Source: Chromobacterium haemolyticum DSM 19808 (GTDB lineage: Bacteria; Pseudomonadota; Gammaproteobacteria; Burkholderiales; Chromobacteriaceae). From it: a stretch of 64,000 nucleotides of DNA. The position numbers and the translations under genes are program-made. The notes below the pieces were generated by a model. That model made no database searches, had not been told where the DNA came from, and saw only the letters and a list, made by a program, of their open reading frames with translations. Below are positions 46,738 to 62,895 of the stretch, piece by piece (the first letter of the stretch is position 1; the number at the start of each line of letters is the position of its first letter). The stretch covers positions 1-64,000 of the forward strand of contig NZ_JONK01000014.1 in the NCBI RefSeq assembly GCF_000711885.1. The letters are read 5' to 3'.

Positions 46738-47110
46738 GGAATATCCTTTTCAAAATCGTTATTGCGGTTTTCATCATCCAAAAAGACCGGCCGGGCCGGC
46801 TCGCTTAATTCAAGCTGGAATCTGCCCATTCCCCATCGCAAGCTTTCCCGGTCGGTTGCAATGATTATGTGATTTGCAAAACGATTTTTATGTGTGAATT
46901 TTCCATGCTTCGTCGCCACAAAAATAACAAAGTCATAGGTTTTTATTAAAACCAATTACCCTATATACCGCAAACTAGCCTGTGGCGGGCTCTGACATTT
47001 TTTAAGCGGCGCTTAAATAGCTGCTTTGTTAATTTTCACCGATTAACAGTTAAATTTAATAGTCCTCATTTAATTAATTTCGAATGATTTATTGTTTTTG
47101 TGGAGTAAAT
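46738..47110. other. AT-rich intergenic region
   Basis: About 370 bases, markedly AT-rich from 46860 to 47115, unlike the neighbouring core genes. It holds the promoter of the serine protease. No gene is recognised. The composition suggests a binding region for a nucleoid-associated repressor such as an H-NS-type protein. Confidence 0.55.
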
Positions 47111-47142
47111 AAAAAACCGCATCGTTAACAATGCGGTTTTTT
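47111..47142. terminator. Bidirectional terminator downstream of metH-DUF2878
   Basis: AAAAAACCGCAT (47111-47122) and ATGCGGTTTTTT (47131-47142) form a stem with an eight-base loop and T-runs on both strands. It lies 85 bases after the DUF2878 stop and can close that operon. Confidence 0.8.
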
Positions 47143-47227
47143 ACGATTCTGGCCGGCGCCAAGCAATATTCAGCGCATGAATACGGCGGGCGGCCCATTT
47201 ATCCACAGGATGCCGAGAATGACGTTC

Positions 47228-47747
47228 TTATCCACAGTCACGCGCTTGGCCCAGCCGACTATCCTCCCCCGACAGTAAACGCGAGGTCCACGCCAACAAT
47301 GCCGCCCATAACGGGGCCAGGATCAGCAGCGTCAGCCACGGCGGCGCGCCGGCTTGCAGTGCGCGCAGTTGCAGCCCTCCCCAGCAGACCAGCGGTCCCG
47401 CCAGCGTGCCGATGAGCGCCAGCAGACGCGGCGACGGCCGCCAGACAGCCAACAGCCTCAGCCACCAACAGCTGAAGCTCAGCCACAAGACAACCCTCCA
47501 CAAGGGCAGGACGCCAACGCCGACAAAGCGGTAGAGTCCCAAGCCGGCAATGGTGAAGTCCAACAGACAACCCGCCGCGGTCAACAGCAGTGCGCGGGCT
47601 TTGAAGCCGGCCGGCAATCCTTGCCAGGCCAACAGCGCGCCGGCCAGCAACAGCACCACGTAGCGGTCGCGGAAACTGAGCAACAGCCAGGCGGCGCCGC
47701 CGAAGAGCAGGCCGCCCAGCAGCAGCCTGGGCCATGGCTTGCCCACC

Positions 47748-47758
<11 letters not shown>
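47228..47758 (-). CDS. DUF2878 family membrane protein
   Basis: 176 residues with five or six hydrophobic segments ([103 protein letters not shown]). The central [14 protein letters not shown] motif is typical of DUF2878 inner-membrane proteins. Function unknown. The start codon (47758) overlaps the end of metH by 11 bases, so it is translationally coupled to it; a longer frame to 47776 lies inside metH. The link with methionine synthase may be only positional. Confidence 0.75.
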
Positions 47759-51461
<3,703 letters not shown>

Positions 51462-51578
51462 GGCGGCTGAACTTTTTTTGTCTACAACGATAACAAGCGC
51501 AACGGACTCAAAAGGTCATCTTAACACTCGCAATCAACTGTCCGGTCGCTTGCTTAAGAATAAAGAGAGAACATCCAT

Positions 51579-52346
51579 ATGGCCATTACGAATAAGCTGT
51601 GGCTGCTCGCGGGGCTGGCGGCGGCAGGGTGCGGGGAGGCGTGGGCGGCGGGTAGTTTGCGGATAGGCGTGGCGGATACCGACGCGGCGCCGGTCGTGAT
51701 GCTGTCGCCGGACGGCGAGCATCTGCGCGGCGGCTTGTCCAAGGACCTCGGCGAGATGCTGGCGGCGGAATTGGGCCTGCGGCCGGAGTTCACCCTGATC
51801 GCCCGCAAGCGGGTGGAGTCCTCTATCGAATCGGGCCGGGTGGACATTATCTGCAACGCCAATCCGGACTGGTTCGGCAACGCGGCGCGTCTGGGCTGGA
51901 CCCATGAAATCTACCCGCAATTGGAACGGCCGTTGACGCTGAAGCTGCCGACGGAATTGCGCCAGGTGGGCGACCTCGCCGGCAAGCGCATCGTCACCAT
52001 CCGCGGTTACAACTATCCCACGCTGGAACGCTTCTGGCGCGGCAGCCCAGCCTTGCACAACGAGGAGGCGCGGATAGAGCTGCTGATCAAATCGGTGCAA
52101 AAACGGCTGAGCGACGTCGCCATCGTGTCTGAACTGGAGTTCGCCGCCTGGGCGCGCGCCTGGCCGCAGGATGCGGCGCAATTCAAGCTGCACTCGCTAG
52201 TGGTGACCTTCATGCCCACCATGTGCGCGGTGGCGCCGCATTCCGATATCAAGGTGCCGCAGCTGAATCAGGCCATAGACCGCCTGCAGAAAAGCGGCCG
52301 CATCAAGGCGGTGTTGAAAACCTATCAGTGGCAGCCGCAGGAATAA
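51579..52346 (+). CDS. Periplasmic solute-binding protein (SBP_bac_3-like)
   Basis: 255 residues with a signal peptide (KLWLLAGLAAAGCGEAWAAG). The family fold is visible in LRIGVADTDAAPVVMLSPDG, GGLSKDLGEMLAAELGLRPE, RVESSIESGRVDIICNANPD and LQKSGRIKAVLKTY. Such proteins bind amino acids or similar small molecules for ABC import or for signalling. No ABC permease or ATPase gene is adjacent, so it may act alone or with a distant transporter. It is transcribed divergently from metH; a weak purine stretch (AAAGAGAGAA) precedes the ATG. Confidence 0.85.
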   Translation: MAITNKLWLLAGLAAAGCGEAWAAGSLRIGVADTDAAPVVMLSPDGEHLRGGLSKDLGEMLAAELGLRPEFTLIARKRVESSIESGRVDIICNANPDWFGNAARLGWTHEIYPQLERPLTLKLPTELRQVGDLAGKRIVTIRGYNYPTLERFWRGSPALHNEEARIELLIKSVQKRLSDVAIVSELEFAAWARAWPQDAAQFKLHSLVVTFMPTMCAVAPHSDIKVPQLNQAIDRLQKSGRIKAVLKTYQWQPQE

Positions 52347-52371
52347 AAGCCGTCGGCCGGCGGCGCCGGCT

Positions 52372-52794
52372 CTAATCCTGGCCGCGGAAACGCTGTTCCA
52401 GCCGGTGCAGCACTTCCAGCGTGGTTTCCATCTGGCTGGCGGGTATGTCGGCCAGCGCATGCCGGAAAAAAGCCTCGCGCTTGGGCTGCACCGCCTCTAT
52501 CAGCGCCTGACCCGCCGGCGCCAACGTCACCAAGGTCTGGCGGTTGTCGGCCGGGTCGGTGATGCGCCGCACCAACTCTTCCTCCTCCATCCCCTTCAGT
52601 TGCCGCGTCAGCGCGCCCGGATCCATCATCAGCCGGGTAGCCAGCTGTTTCTGCGTCGCCTGCTCCAGATCGGTCAGCGCGGCGAGGATGCGCCAGCGCG
52701 GCAAGGGGTAGCCCACCTGTTGCTCAAACGCCGCGTACATGGCGCGGCCTGTGCGGCCGATTTGCTGCAGCAGATTGGGGGCGCGTTCAGTCAT
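52372..52794 (-). CDS. MarR-family transcriptional regulator
   Basis: 140-residue winged-helix regulator: YPLPRWRILAALTDLEQATQ, KQLATRLMMDPGALTRQLKG (recognition helix), MEEEELVRRITDPADNRQTL (wing with the conserved D-x-R) and a C-terminal dimer helix. The start overlaps the stop of the efflux gene by eight bases, so both come from one mRNA. A perfect 22-bp palindrome (54383-54404) in front of the transporter is the expected binding site. It is likely to repress its own operon until an antimicrobial or aromatic ligand binds. Confidence 0.92.
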   Translation of the reverse strand: MTERAPNLLQQIGRTGRAMYAAFEQQVGYPLPRWRILAALTDLEQATQKQLATRLMMDPGALTRQLKGMEEEELVRRITDPADNRQTLVTLAPAGQALIEAVQPKREAFFRHALADIPASQMETTLEVLHRLEQRFRGQD

Positions 52795-54367
52795 GGATTA
52801 CCGCCGTCTTGGTTTTGACATCGCGCAATTCTACATGCGGGACTCGACGCACAAGCAATAAGCCAAGCACAACCAGCGCAGCCACCAGCCACTGGCTAAG
52901 GTGGATGGCGTCCACCAGCGCCAGCCGGGAAGCGCTGAGCAAGGCGCCGCCATTGATACGAGCCGCCGTTGTCAGCTGTTCGAAGCGAGCGGCGGTTTCC
53001 GGGCTGAGCAGGATTTGAGGATCGCGCAGCCAGGCAAGCCATTGCGGTTCGGTAGACAAGACGTTGACGCCGGCGACGTAACGGTGGGTGACGAACACGC
53101 CCACCAGCGCGGTGCCCAGCATGCCGCCTATCATCCGCGTGGACTGGATCATGGCGGTGGCCACGCCAAGCTGTTCTCGCGGCGCGCTCTGTTGAACGAA
53201 GATGGTCAGATTAGGCAGCAGCAGGCCCAAACCCAAGCCGCCCACCGCCATCAGCATGGCCACCACCCCATGCCCGGTGGCGGCGTTCACCCAGCCCAGC
53301 GCGCCGGCGGTGAAGGCGAACAGCAGCAAGCCCAAGCCCAGCAACAGGGTGGGGCGGCGCACCCGGGTGACGATGCGGCCGTTCAGGATGCTGCCCAGAG
53401 TGATGCACACCACCAGCGGCGTCACCAGCAGGCCAGCCTGGTTCGGGGACAAGCCAAAACCGCCCTGGAACATCAACGGCGCGTAATACATCACCGCAAA
53501 CATGCCGCCGCCCAACAGCAAAGACAGGCCGAACAAGGGCGCCAGGCTGCGGTGGCTCAACATGTCCAGCGGCAGCAGCGGATTGGCACAACGCCGCTCC
53601 CACCACAACAGGCCGGCCAAGGCGGCAAGGCTGCTCAGCCCCAGGCCGGCCATCAGCCACAGCGGCTTATGCAGCGGCAGCCATTCCACCAGCAATTGCA
53701 TAGAACCCAGCAGCGTCGCGATCAGCAAGCCGCCCTGCCAATCCAGCTTGGACGCGGTTCCGGCCCGGCGCATCGCCGGCAAATAGCGCCAGACAAACCA
53801 CAGACTGGCCAGGCCCACCGGCAGGTTGACGAAGAAGACCCAGCGCCATCCCAGATATTCGGTGAGAAAACCGCCCAGGGTCGGACCCACCGCGTTGGCC
53901 AGGCCGAAAGCGGCGGTCAGCATCACCTGCCAGCGCAAGCGCTGCGCGGTTTCGGGAAACATGTCCGGCACGCAGGCGAAGGTGGTGGCCACCAGCATGC
54001 CGCCGCCCACGCCTTGCAGCGCGCGCGCCAGCACCAGCTCCAGCATGTTCTGAGCCAGGCCGCACAGCATGGAAGCGACGGTGAACAGGATGATGGCGGT
54101 CAAGACGAAGGGCTTGCGGCCGTGGTCGTCACCCAGCTTGCCGAAGATGGGCACGGTGATGACCGAGGTCAGCAGATAGGCGGTTCCCACCCAGGCGTAG
54201 AGATCGAAGCCGTGCAGCTCCGCCACCACGGTGGGCATGGCGGTGCCCACCACGGTCTGGTCCAGCGCCACCATCAGCAGCACGAAACAGAGACCAAGCA
54301 TGGCCAGCACTTTCTGGCGGAAATCCAGCGCGCCGGCCGCTCCAGCGCTTGCGGCTAAAGTGCTCAT
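52787..54367 (-). CDS. DHA2-family drug efflux transporter (EmrB/QacA type)
   Basis: 526 residues with 14 predicted membrane helices. Family marks: LDQTVVGTAMPTVVAEL in the first helix, the loop GKLGDDHGRKPFVL between helices 2 and 3 (motif A), ALQGVGGGML (motif B region) and GPTLGGFLTEYLGWRWVFFV (motif C and after). It exports drugs or toxic compounds using the proton gradient. No membrane-fusion partner (EmrA type) is adjacent. It is the first gene of the operon with the MarR regulator, controlled through the palindrome 16 bases upstream of the ATG. Confidence 0.93.
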   Translation of the reverse strand: MSTLAASAGAAGALDFRQKVLAMLGLCFVLLMVALDQTVVGTAMPTVVAELHGFDLYAWVGTAYLLTSVITVPIFGKLGDDHGRKPFVLTAIILFTVASMLCGLAQNMLELVLARALQGVGGGMLVATTFACVPDMFPETAQRLRWQVMLTAAFGLANAVGPTLGGFLTEYLGWRWVFFVNLPVGLASLWFVWRYLPAMRRAGTASKLDWQGGLLIATLLGSMQLLVEWLPLHKPLWLMAGLGLSSLAALAGLLWWERRCANPLLPLDMLSHRSLAPLFGLSLLLGGGMFAVMYYAPLMFQGGFGLSPNQAGLLVTPLVVCITLGSILNGRIVTRVRRPTLLLGLGLLLFAFTAGALGWVNAATGHGVVAMLMAVGGLGLGLLLPNLTIFVQQSAPREQLGVATAMIQSTRMIGGMLGTALVGVFVTHRYVAGVNVLSTEPQWLAWLRDPQILLSPETAARFEQLTTAARINGGALLSASRLALVDAIHLSQWLVAALVVLGLLLVRRVPHVELRDVKTKTAVIHD

Positions 54368-54382
54368 TTTTGTTGACCTATC

Positions 54383-54404
54383 AATAATTGACTAGTCAAT
54401 TATT
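54383..54404. promoter_or_regulatory. Perfect 22-bp palindrome, likely MarR operator
   Basis: AATAATTGACT followed by its exact reverse complement AGTCAATTATT, with no spacer. It is 16 bases upstream of the efflux transporter start, in an AT-rich pocket of very GC-rich DNA. Length and symmetry match MarR-type operators (two half-sites about 10 bp apart). Confidence 0.75.
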
Positions 54405-54478
54405 TTGCGCCGATAACGCCCTGGAATCCAGAACCGGACACAAAGATTTACAAAGCAGGCTTGGGACGGGCTTTTAGA

Positions 54479-54618
54479 ACCTGTTCACAGTCTCGCGAGC
54501 AAGAGCGAGACAAGGCGAAAACGGCAGAGAACACGGAGTGTACGCACCGTATATGAGTATTTCGAAGGCATGCTCACCGTGTCAGGCGTCCACGACACGC
54601 AACAGATCGTGAACAGGT
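54479..54618. repeat. Inverted-repeat-bounded intergenic element (MITE-like)
   Basis: A 140-base stretch bounded by ACCTGTTCAC (54479-54488) and its exact complement GTGAACAGGT (54609-54618). It has no gene and lies between the efflux gene and the LysR gene. A partly similar sequence occurs at about 41513-41556 (CACCGTATAT and a GAACCTGTT-like end), suggesting a dispersed repeat family in this genome. Confidence 0.5.
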
Positions 54619-54653
54619 GCAGAGGCGGCGGCGCGGGCACGCCGCCGCGCGCT

Positions 54654-55574
54654 TCAATAGCCGCGCCGCGCCAGCCAGCTGCTGGCTTCGCTCTTGGCCA
54701 GGATGGCCACCAGCCAGTCGCGGAACACCTTCACCTTGGGCAGCTCCGCCAGCTCGTGCGGATAGACCAGGTAATAGCTCCACTCGGTTTCCAGCACCGT
54801 GTCGAAAGGCATGACCAGCCGGCCTGAATCCAGGTCCTGGGTCACCATGGACACCTGGGCCAGGGTCACGCCCATGCCGGCGACGGCGGCATGCAGCGCG
54901 TATTCGGAGGCATCGAAGGTGACGCCGCTTTCCGGGTTCACGCCGTTGACGCCGGCCAGTTTCAGCCAGCGCTTCCAGGTGTCCTGGTCGCGCCACGGGT
55001 GCAGCAGGGTGTGGTGGCGCAAATCGTCCGGGGTGTTCAGCGGATGCTTGCCGTTAAGCAGCGCCGGCGAACAAACCGGAATCAGCTTCTCGCGGCAGAT
55101 GCATTCGGTGCGCAGATCCGGCGCCACCTCGGCGCGCGCCATGCCCACCACCGCCAGATCGTATTCCGCCCGGTTGAACGGCTTGTCGTGAATCAGTTGA
55201 GTCACCAGATGCAGCGTGTACTCCGGATAGCGGGTCTGGAAATCCGGCAGATTAGGCAGCACCCAGCGCATTGCCGGGGTGGGAGGCATGCGCACGCGCA
55301 AATCGCTTTGCCGCAGCCGCAGCGCTTCGCTGGCTTCGTTCAGCAATTGAAAGGCTTCGCGCGCCGGCTTGATCAGCGCCTCGCCTTCGGCGGTCAGCGA
55401 CAGCCCGCGCGCCTGGCGGGTAAACAGCGTGGCGCCGTAGTATTCCTCCAGCGTTTGCACGTGGCGGCTAACCGCCCCTTGGGTGAGGCTGAGCGCGGCG
55501 GCGGCGCGGGTAAAGGACAAATGCTCGGCGGCAACGACAAATACGCGTAATGCATTCAGCGGTGGCAGCTTCAT
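54654..55574 (-). CDS. LysR-family transcriptional regulator (GcvA-like)
   Basis: 306 residues. N-terminal HTH: LNALRVFVVAAEHLSFTRAA, AALSLTQGAVSRHVQTLEEY. The remainder is the two-lobed ligand-binding domain (VRMPPTPAMRWVLPNLPDFQ, YDLAVVGMARAE, VTFDASEYALHAAVAGMGVT). The pattern is that of the GcvA subgroup, which often controls amino-acid metabolism, beta-lactamases or virulence genes; the target here is unknown. No divergent gene adjoins; the 5' region contains the direct repeat ATCATGGTTATCATGAAA around 55590-55607, a candidate binding site. Confidence 0.9.
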   Translation of the reverse strand: MKLPPLNALRVFVVAAEHLSFTRAAAALSLTQGAVSRHVQTLEEYYGATLFTRQARGLSLTAEGEALIKPAREAFQLLNEASEALRLRQSDLRVRMPPTPAMRWVLPNLPDFQTRYPEYTLHLVTQLIHDKPFNRAEYDLAVVGMARAEVAPDLRTECICREKLIPVCSPALLNGKHPLNTPDDLRHHTLLHPWRDQDTWKRWLKLAGVNGVNPESGVTFDASEYALHAAVAGMGVTLAQVSMVTQDLDSGRLVMPFDTVLETEWSYYLVYPHELAELPKVKVFRDWLVAILAKSEASSWLARRGY

Positions 55575-55992
55575 CTTACATGCCTTTTTATCATGGTTAT
55601 CATGAAATTAACTGCTTTGTCATGCCAGGCGCAACATCGTATGCTAGGCATGCCGGACACGGCTGGGCTTTTGAACGGCGCTCCGCGGCATGCAGACCGC
55701 CGTCATGCAACAATGGCATGGCGATTCGCTCTCCCCGCCGATTGAGCCGTCTATGCCGCGCTCCCCGATTTCCAACGCGGTGTCCACAGCCAAAACCAAG
55801 CCCGGCCTTGGCTTGCCCGGAAACGGAATCGTCATTCCCGAGCCTAAGGCTTTATCCGTACTGAAATAGTAACGGATTATAAATATTACAGGATGACATC
55901 CGCTTGCAACGGAGAATTTTCCACCGCTTACCGCGTGTCGCCGCAAGATGCGGCGGCGTCGCCAGATTGACTGCCAATCCACGTTGGGCATT
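55575..55992. other. Intergenic region without a clear protein gene
   Basis: About 420 bases between the LysR start and a plus-strand terminator. A TTATAAATAT promoter-like element lies near 55875-55886, followed by a stable stem (CGCCGC...GCGGCG, about 55930-55955). Because a strong terminator follows on the same strand (55993-56024), the region may encode a small RNA starting near 55890. Confidence 0.45.
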
Positions 55993-56024
55993 GCCGGGTT
56001 CAGACAGGGCCCGGCTTTTTTTTT
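55993..56024 (+). terminator. Plus-strand terminator without an upstream gene
   Basis: Stem GCCGGG / CCCGGC, an 11-base loop, then nine T residues (56016-56024). No plus-strand protein gene precedes it, so it may end a small RNA. Confidence 0.65.
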
Positions 56025-56047
56025 GCCCGCTCTCCGGTGAACGGACA

Positions 56048-56072
56048 AGAAAAAAGGCCACGCGAGTGGCCC
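56048..56072 (-). terminator. Terminator of the hemA-prfA operon
   Basis: On the minus strand the stem GGCCAC / GTGGCC with a four-base loop is followed by a T-run (complement of 56050-56055). It lies about 137 bases after the prfA stop. Confidence 0.7.
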
Positions 56073-56208
56073 AAAGTTCGGAGAATAAGCCCGCGCGACA
56101 ATCCTGCCCGCGGGCGCGGGCGGCAAACCGCCCGTTCTTGAGTTTGCGAGTGTAGCGCGTTGCGCCGACAGCGGCAACGCAATAATCCTTGCTAGTACCG
56201 ACCCGCGG

Positions 56209-57284
<1,076 letters not shown>

Positions 57285-57285
<1 letters not shown>

Positions 57286-58538
57286 TACGACTCCGGGTGT
57301 AAACGATAAAGACGCGCCACGGCTTCCACCTGCGCGTCGTGCTCCGCGCCGCGCCCGGACGACAAGGCCCGAGTGGGGGGATGCATCAATTTATTGGTCA
57401 GTTGCACCGACAGGGTTTCCAGCACCCGCTCCGGCGCTTCGCCGCGCGCCAGCTGCTTGAGCGCGGCGTCGAGCGCTGCGCGGCGCAGCCGGTCGGCGTC
57501 GTCGCGCAGCGCGCGGATCAGCGGCACGGTTTCGCGCTTTTTCAGCCAGTCGCTGAATTCGCAGACTCGCGCCTGGATGATGGTTTCGGCCTCCGCGGCC
57601 GCGCTCTGGCGCGCTTCCTTGCCCACTTCCACCACGCTGGCGATATCGTCGACGCTGTACAGGAACACGTCGGCCAGCTTGCCCACTTCCACTTCGATGT
57701 CTCGCGGCACCGCCAGGTCCAGCATGAAGATGGGCCGGTGGCGACGCGCCTTGATCGCCCGCTCCACCATGCCCTTGCCGATGATGGGCAACTGGCTGGC
57801 GGTGGAAGTGACCAGCACGTCGTAGCGCGGCAAGATGTCCGGCAGCTCGGCGAGGGTGACGGCGTTGCCGCCGAACTGCTCCGCCAGCCGCTGGCCGCGC
57901 TCCAGCGTGCGGTTGGCCACGGTGATACAGGAGGGGTTGCGCGCGGCAAAGTGGGTGGCCACCAGCTCTATCATTTCCCCGGCGCCGACGAACAGGATAT
58001 TCAGTTCGCCGATGGTGGGGAAAATCTGCTCGGCCAGCTTGACCGCCGCCGCCGACATCGACACCGAGCTGGCGCCCACCGCGGTATTGGACCGCACTTC
58101 CTTGGCTACGGCGAAGGTGCGCTGGAACAGGCCGTTGAGCAGGGTGCCCATGGTGCCGGCGTGTTCGGCGCTGCGCACAGCGTCCTTCAACTGGCCCAGG
58201 ATCTGGGTCTCGCCCAGCACCATGGAGTCCAGGCCGGAAGCGACGCGGAAAGCGTGACGCGCAGCGTTGGCCTCGTCCAGTTGATAAAGATAGGGCTGCA
58301 TCTCCGCCAGCGCCAGGCCGTGAAACTTGGCCAGCCAGCTGAGCGCCGCCTGCGGATCGCTGCCGGTGCAATAGATCTCGGTGCGGTTACAGGTGGAGAC
58401 GATGGCCGCCTCGCGCGCCGCATGCGAGCTGACCAGGCTGTCCAGCGCCTTGGGCAACACCTCCGCAGGAAAAGCCAGCTTTTCCCGGATGGAGAGCGGT
58501 GCGGTATGGTGGTTCAAACCAAGGGCGAACAGATGCAT
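57285..58538 (-). CDS. hemA: Glutamyl-tRNA reductase HemA
   Basis: 417 residues, first enzyme of the C5 pathway of haem synthesis: NADPH-dependent reduction of glutamyl-tRNA to glutamate-1-semialdehyde. The catalytic cysteine is in [11 protein letters not shown]; the NADPH-binding part shows [20 protein letters not shown]; the dimerisation helices are at the C-terminus. The N-terminal sequence [20 protein letters not shown] is typical. The 218-base region upstream is shared with the divergent pdxH gene; no riboswitch is seen. Confidence 0.97.
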
Positions 58539-58756
58539 GGGCGGATAAGCCGCGGAAAGAAATGGGGTATTTTAGCCTAACTTGAACCGCACGTCCTGCG
58601 CTGCGGGGGCAAGCCCCGCCGGTCCGTCGTCAGCGCCTTATATGACATAGCAGAATCCAGCGCCGCGCGCCGTCTAAAATAGCGCGCTCTTCTTGCGCAA
58701 ACCCCTATATGGTCCAAGCGGAGCTGGCATAAGATAGCCCCTTCAAGGAGGACGAA

Positions 58757-59398
58757 ATGTCGCTGAACCTCGCAGACATCCGCAAGGATTTTTCCAAGCA
58801 AGAACTATCGCCGGAGGAGTGCCTGCCGGACCCGTTGGCCCAGTTGGAGAACTGGTTGAACCAGGCCATCTCCGCGCAAGTGCCAGAGCCTACGGCGATG
58901 AACCTGGCCACGACCGGAGCGGACGGACGTCCCACTTCGCGCATCGTGCTGCTCAAGGGCGTGGAGGACGGCCAACTGCTGTTCTACACCAATTATCTAA
59001 GCCGAAAAGGCCGCCAGTTGAACGACAACCCTTATGTGGCGCTGACCTTCTTCTGGCCGGAGCTGGAGCGGCAGATCCGCATCGAGGGCCGCGCGGCCCA
59101 GGTGGCGCCGGAAATCTCGGACGCCTATTTCGCCAGCCGGCCTTACACCAGCCGCGTGGGAGCCTGGGCCAGCGAACAGAGCAGCGAGATCAGCTCCAAG
59201 AGCGTGCTGGTGTCGCGCGCGGCGATGTTCGGGGTCAAACACCCCTTGAACGTGCCCCGGCCGCCGCACTGGGGCGGTTACGCGGTGACGCCGGACCGGC
59301 TGGAATTCTGGCAAGGCCGCCCCAGCCGGCTACATGACCGAGTGCAGTATTCCTTGCTGGAAGACGGCGCCTGGAAGATCGCGCGGCTGGCGCCTTGA
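58757..59398 (+). CDS. pdxH: Pyridoxamine 5'-phosphate oxidase
   Basis: 213 residues, close to the usual 218. It makes pyridoxal 5'-phosphate from the pyridoxine or pyridoxamine forms using FMN and oxygen. Conserved FMN-site segments are [38 protein letters not shown] and [12 protein letters not shown]; the C-terminal [14 protein letters not shown] is the family signature. The start is fixed by a strong AAGGAGG six to seven bases upstream. It is a single-gene unit divergent from hemA. Confidence 0.96.
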   Translation: MSLNLADIRKDFSKQELSPEECLPDPLAQLENWLNQAISAQVPEPTAMNLATTGADGRPTSRIVLLKGVEDGQLLFYTNYLSRKGRQLNDNPYVALTFFWPELERQIRIEGRAAQVAPEISDAYFASRPYTSRVGAWASEQSSEISSKSVLVSRAAMFGVKHPLNVPRPPHWGGYAVTPDRLEFWQGRPSRLHDRVQYSLLEDGAWKIARLAP

Positions 59399-59523
59399 CC
59401 CTACCCGGGTGAGAACAACTCATTGATATCATGCGCTTTATGCATGAGCAAAAAATTGCAACCATCCATAATTAGACAGTTTGTCCGCTTTTATAGCGAT
59501 TTGGATGTTGCCGCATAGCAACA

Positions 59524-59549
59524 AGCCGCATCCGGATGATGCGGCTTTT
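59524..59549 (+). terminator. Terminator downstream of pdxH
   Basis: Stem AGCCGCATC / GATGCGGCT with a five-base loop followed by TTTT, about 126 bases after the pdxH stop. Confidence 0.75.
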
Positions 59550-61470
<1,921 letters not shown>

Positions 61471-61565
61471 TGACCGTCTGACGGCGCGGTCATGACGATT
61501 CGCGCCGTTTCTCCCATCCGCCGGCCATGGTCCGCCCATGGCCGGCATCGCTCAGGAATTCCGGA

Positions 61566-62819
61566 ATGCTCACTCTCAAACCAAGTCTCGTCGCGCTGCT
61601 GGCCGCCACCAGCCTGGCCGGCGCCGTCCAGGCCGCGCCGGTATGGATTTCCATCGGCGACAACGCCTACCAATTGCTACAACAAGTCAGCCCGAAAAGC
61701 CGCAGCCAGGAAAGCCGCCAGCTGGCGGTGAACGCGCTGCCGGCCGGCGTGTCCGCCAAGGGCGTGGCCACCGAAAAAGTCCATCTGGTGCAAGTGGACG
61801 ACAGCGTGCTGCCGCAGTTGTCGGACGCCATCCACCACAGTCTGCGTCATTGCGGCGGCTTCATCGTGCACAAGGATCTGCAGGACGCGCGCACCGCGCT
61901 GAAGGCGCCGGTGGCCGGCACGCTGCTGCCCAGCTACCAGATCAACGACCAGGCCACCGTCAACAAGCTGTTGCCGCAGCTGCAGGACAGCAACATTCTC
62001 GGCACCATCCAATCCCTGTCCAACTACCAAAACCGCTTCTACACCACCAGCCACGGCGTCAACGCGTCCAACTGGATCGCCAATCAATGGCGGCAGCTGG
62101 CCGCCGGCCGCAGCGACGTGACCGTGGAGCAGTTCGCCCACAGCGCCTGGCCGCAAAAATCGGTGATCCTCACCATCAAGGGCAAGGACAATGCCGCTGA
62201 AACCCTGGTGCTGGGCGGCCACCTGGACTCCACCGTGGGCAGCGGCACCGGCGAAAACAGCCGCGCGCCGGGCGCCGACGACGACGCTTCCGGCATCGCC
62301 AGCCTGACCGAGGTGATCCGCGTGCTGCTGGCCAACAACTATCAGCCGCGCCGCACCATCAAGTTCATGGCCTACGCGGCGGAAGAAGTGGGCCTGCGGG
62401 GTTCCTCCGACATCGCCAACCGCTACAAGCAACAGAAGGTCAACGTGGTGGGCGCCTTGCAACTGGACATGACCAACTACCAGGGCAGCGAGGACGACAT
62501 CTTCCTGTTCACCGACTACACCAACTCGGCGCAGAACACCTTCCTCGCCAATCTGGCCGAAACCTATCTGCCCAATCTGACCGTCGGCTACAGCTCTTGC
62601 GGCTATGCGTGCTCCGACCACGCCTCCTGGCACAAGAACGGCTATCCGGCATCCTTCCCGTTCGAATCCGCCTTCAACCAATCCAACCCCAACATCCACA
62701 CCGTGCGCGACACCCTCGCCAGCGCCGGCAACCAGGCTCGCCACGCGCTGAAGTTCTCGCAACTGGCGCTGGCTTACGCGGTGGAATTGGGCAGCGACGG
62801 CCCGGCGGTCAAACGCTGA
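61566..62819 (+). CDS. Secreted M28 zinc aminopeptidase (leucyl aminopeptidase-like)
   Basis: 417 residues with a signal peptide (LVALLAATSLAGAVQAAP). The co-catalytic zinc site is complete: His in LGGHLDSTVG, Asp in PGADDDASG, the Glu pair in YAAEEVGLRGS, Asp in LQLDMTNYQG and His in NPNIHTVRD; the CGYACSDH disulphide loop is typical of the Vibrio/Aeromonas-type enzymes. It removes N-terminal residues from peptides outside the cell. The ATG at 61566 is preferred (AGGAATT upstream); the frame extends to 61527. A terminator follows 22 bases after the stop. A propeptide of about 90 residues precedes the catalytic part. Confidence 0.95.
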   Translation: MLTLKPSLVALLAATSLAGAVQAAPVWISIGDNAYQLLQQVSPKSRSQESRQLAVNALPAGVSAKGVATEKVHLVQVDDSVLPQLSDAIHHSLRHCGGFIVHKDLQDARTALKAPVAGTLLPSYQINDQATVNKLLPQLQDSNILGTIQSLSNYQNRFYTTSHGVNASNWIANQWRQLAAGRSDVTVEQFAHSAWPQKSVILTIKGKDNAAETLVLGGHLDSTVGSGTGENSRAPGADDDASGIASLTEVIRVLLANNYQPRRTIKFMAYAAEEVGLRGSSDIANRYKQQKVNVVGALQLDMTNYQGSEDDIFLFTDYTNSAQNTFLANLAETYLPNLTVGYSSCGYACSDHASWHKNGYPASFPFESAFNQSNPNIHTVRDTLASAGNQARHALKFSQLALAYAVELGSDGPAVKR

Positions 62820-62841
62820 GTCCGCCTTTCCGCTTGATGCG

Positions 62842-62868
62842 CCCACCCCTTTAGCGGGGTGGGTTTTT
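62842..62868 (+). terminator. Terminator of the aminopeptidase gene
   Basis: Stem CCCACCCC / GGGGTGGG with a six-base loop, followed by TTTTT, 22 bases after the stop codon. Confidence 0.9.
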
Positions 62869-62895
62869 CATTGCGGAAGGCTCGATGAAATGGTT

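Noticed and set aside
51462-51578. Cobalamin riboswitch in front of metH
   Set aside because: The 117-base leader is too short and no B12-box-like element is visible.
55550-55864. 104-codon plus-strand frame overlapping the LysR start
   Set aside because: Starts inside the LysR gene and lacks coding features; a shadow frame.
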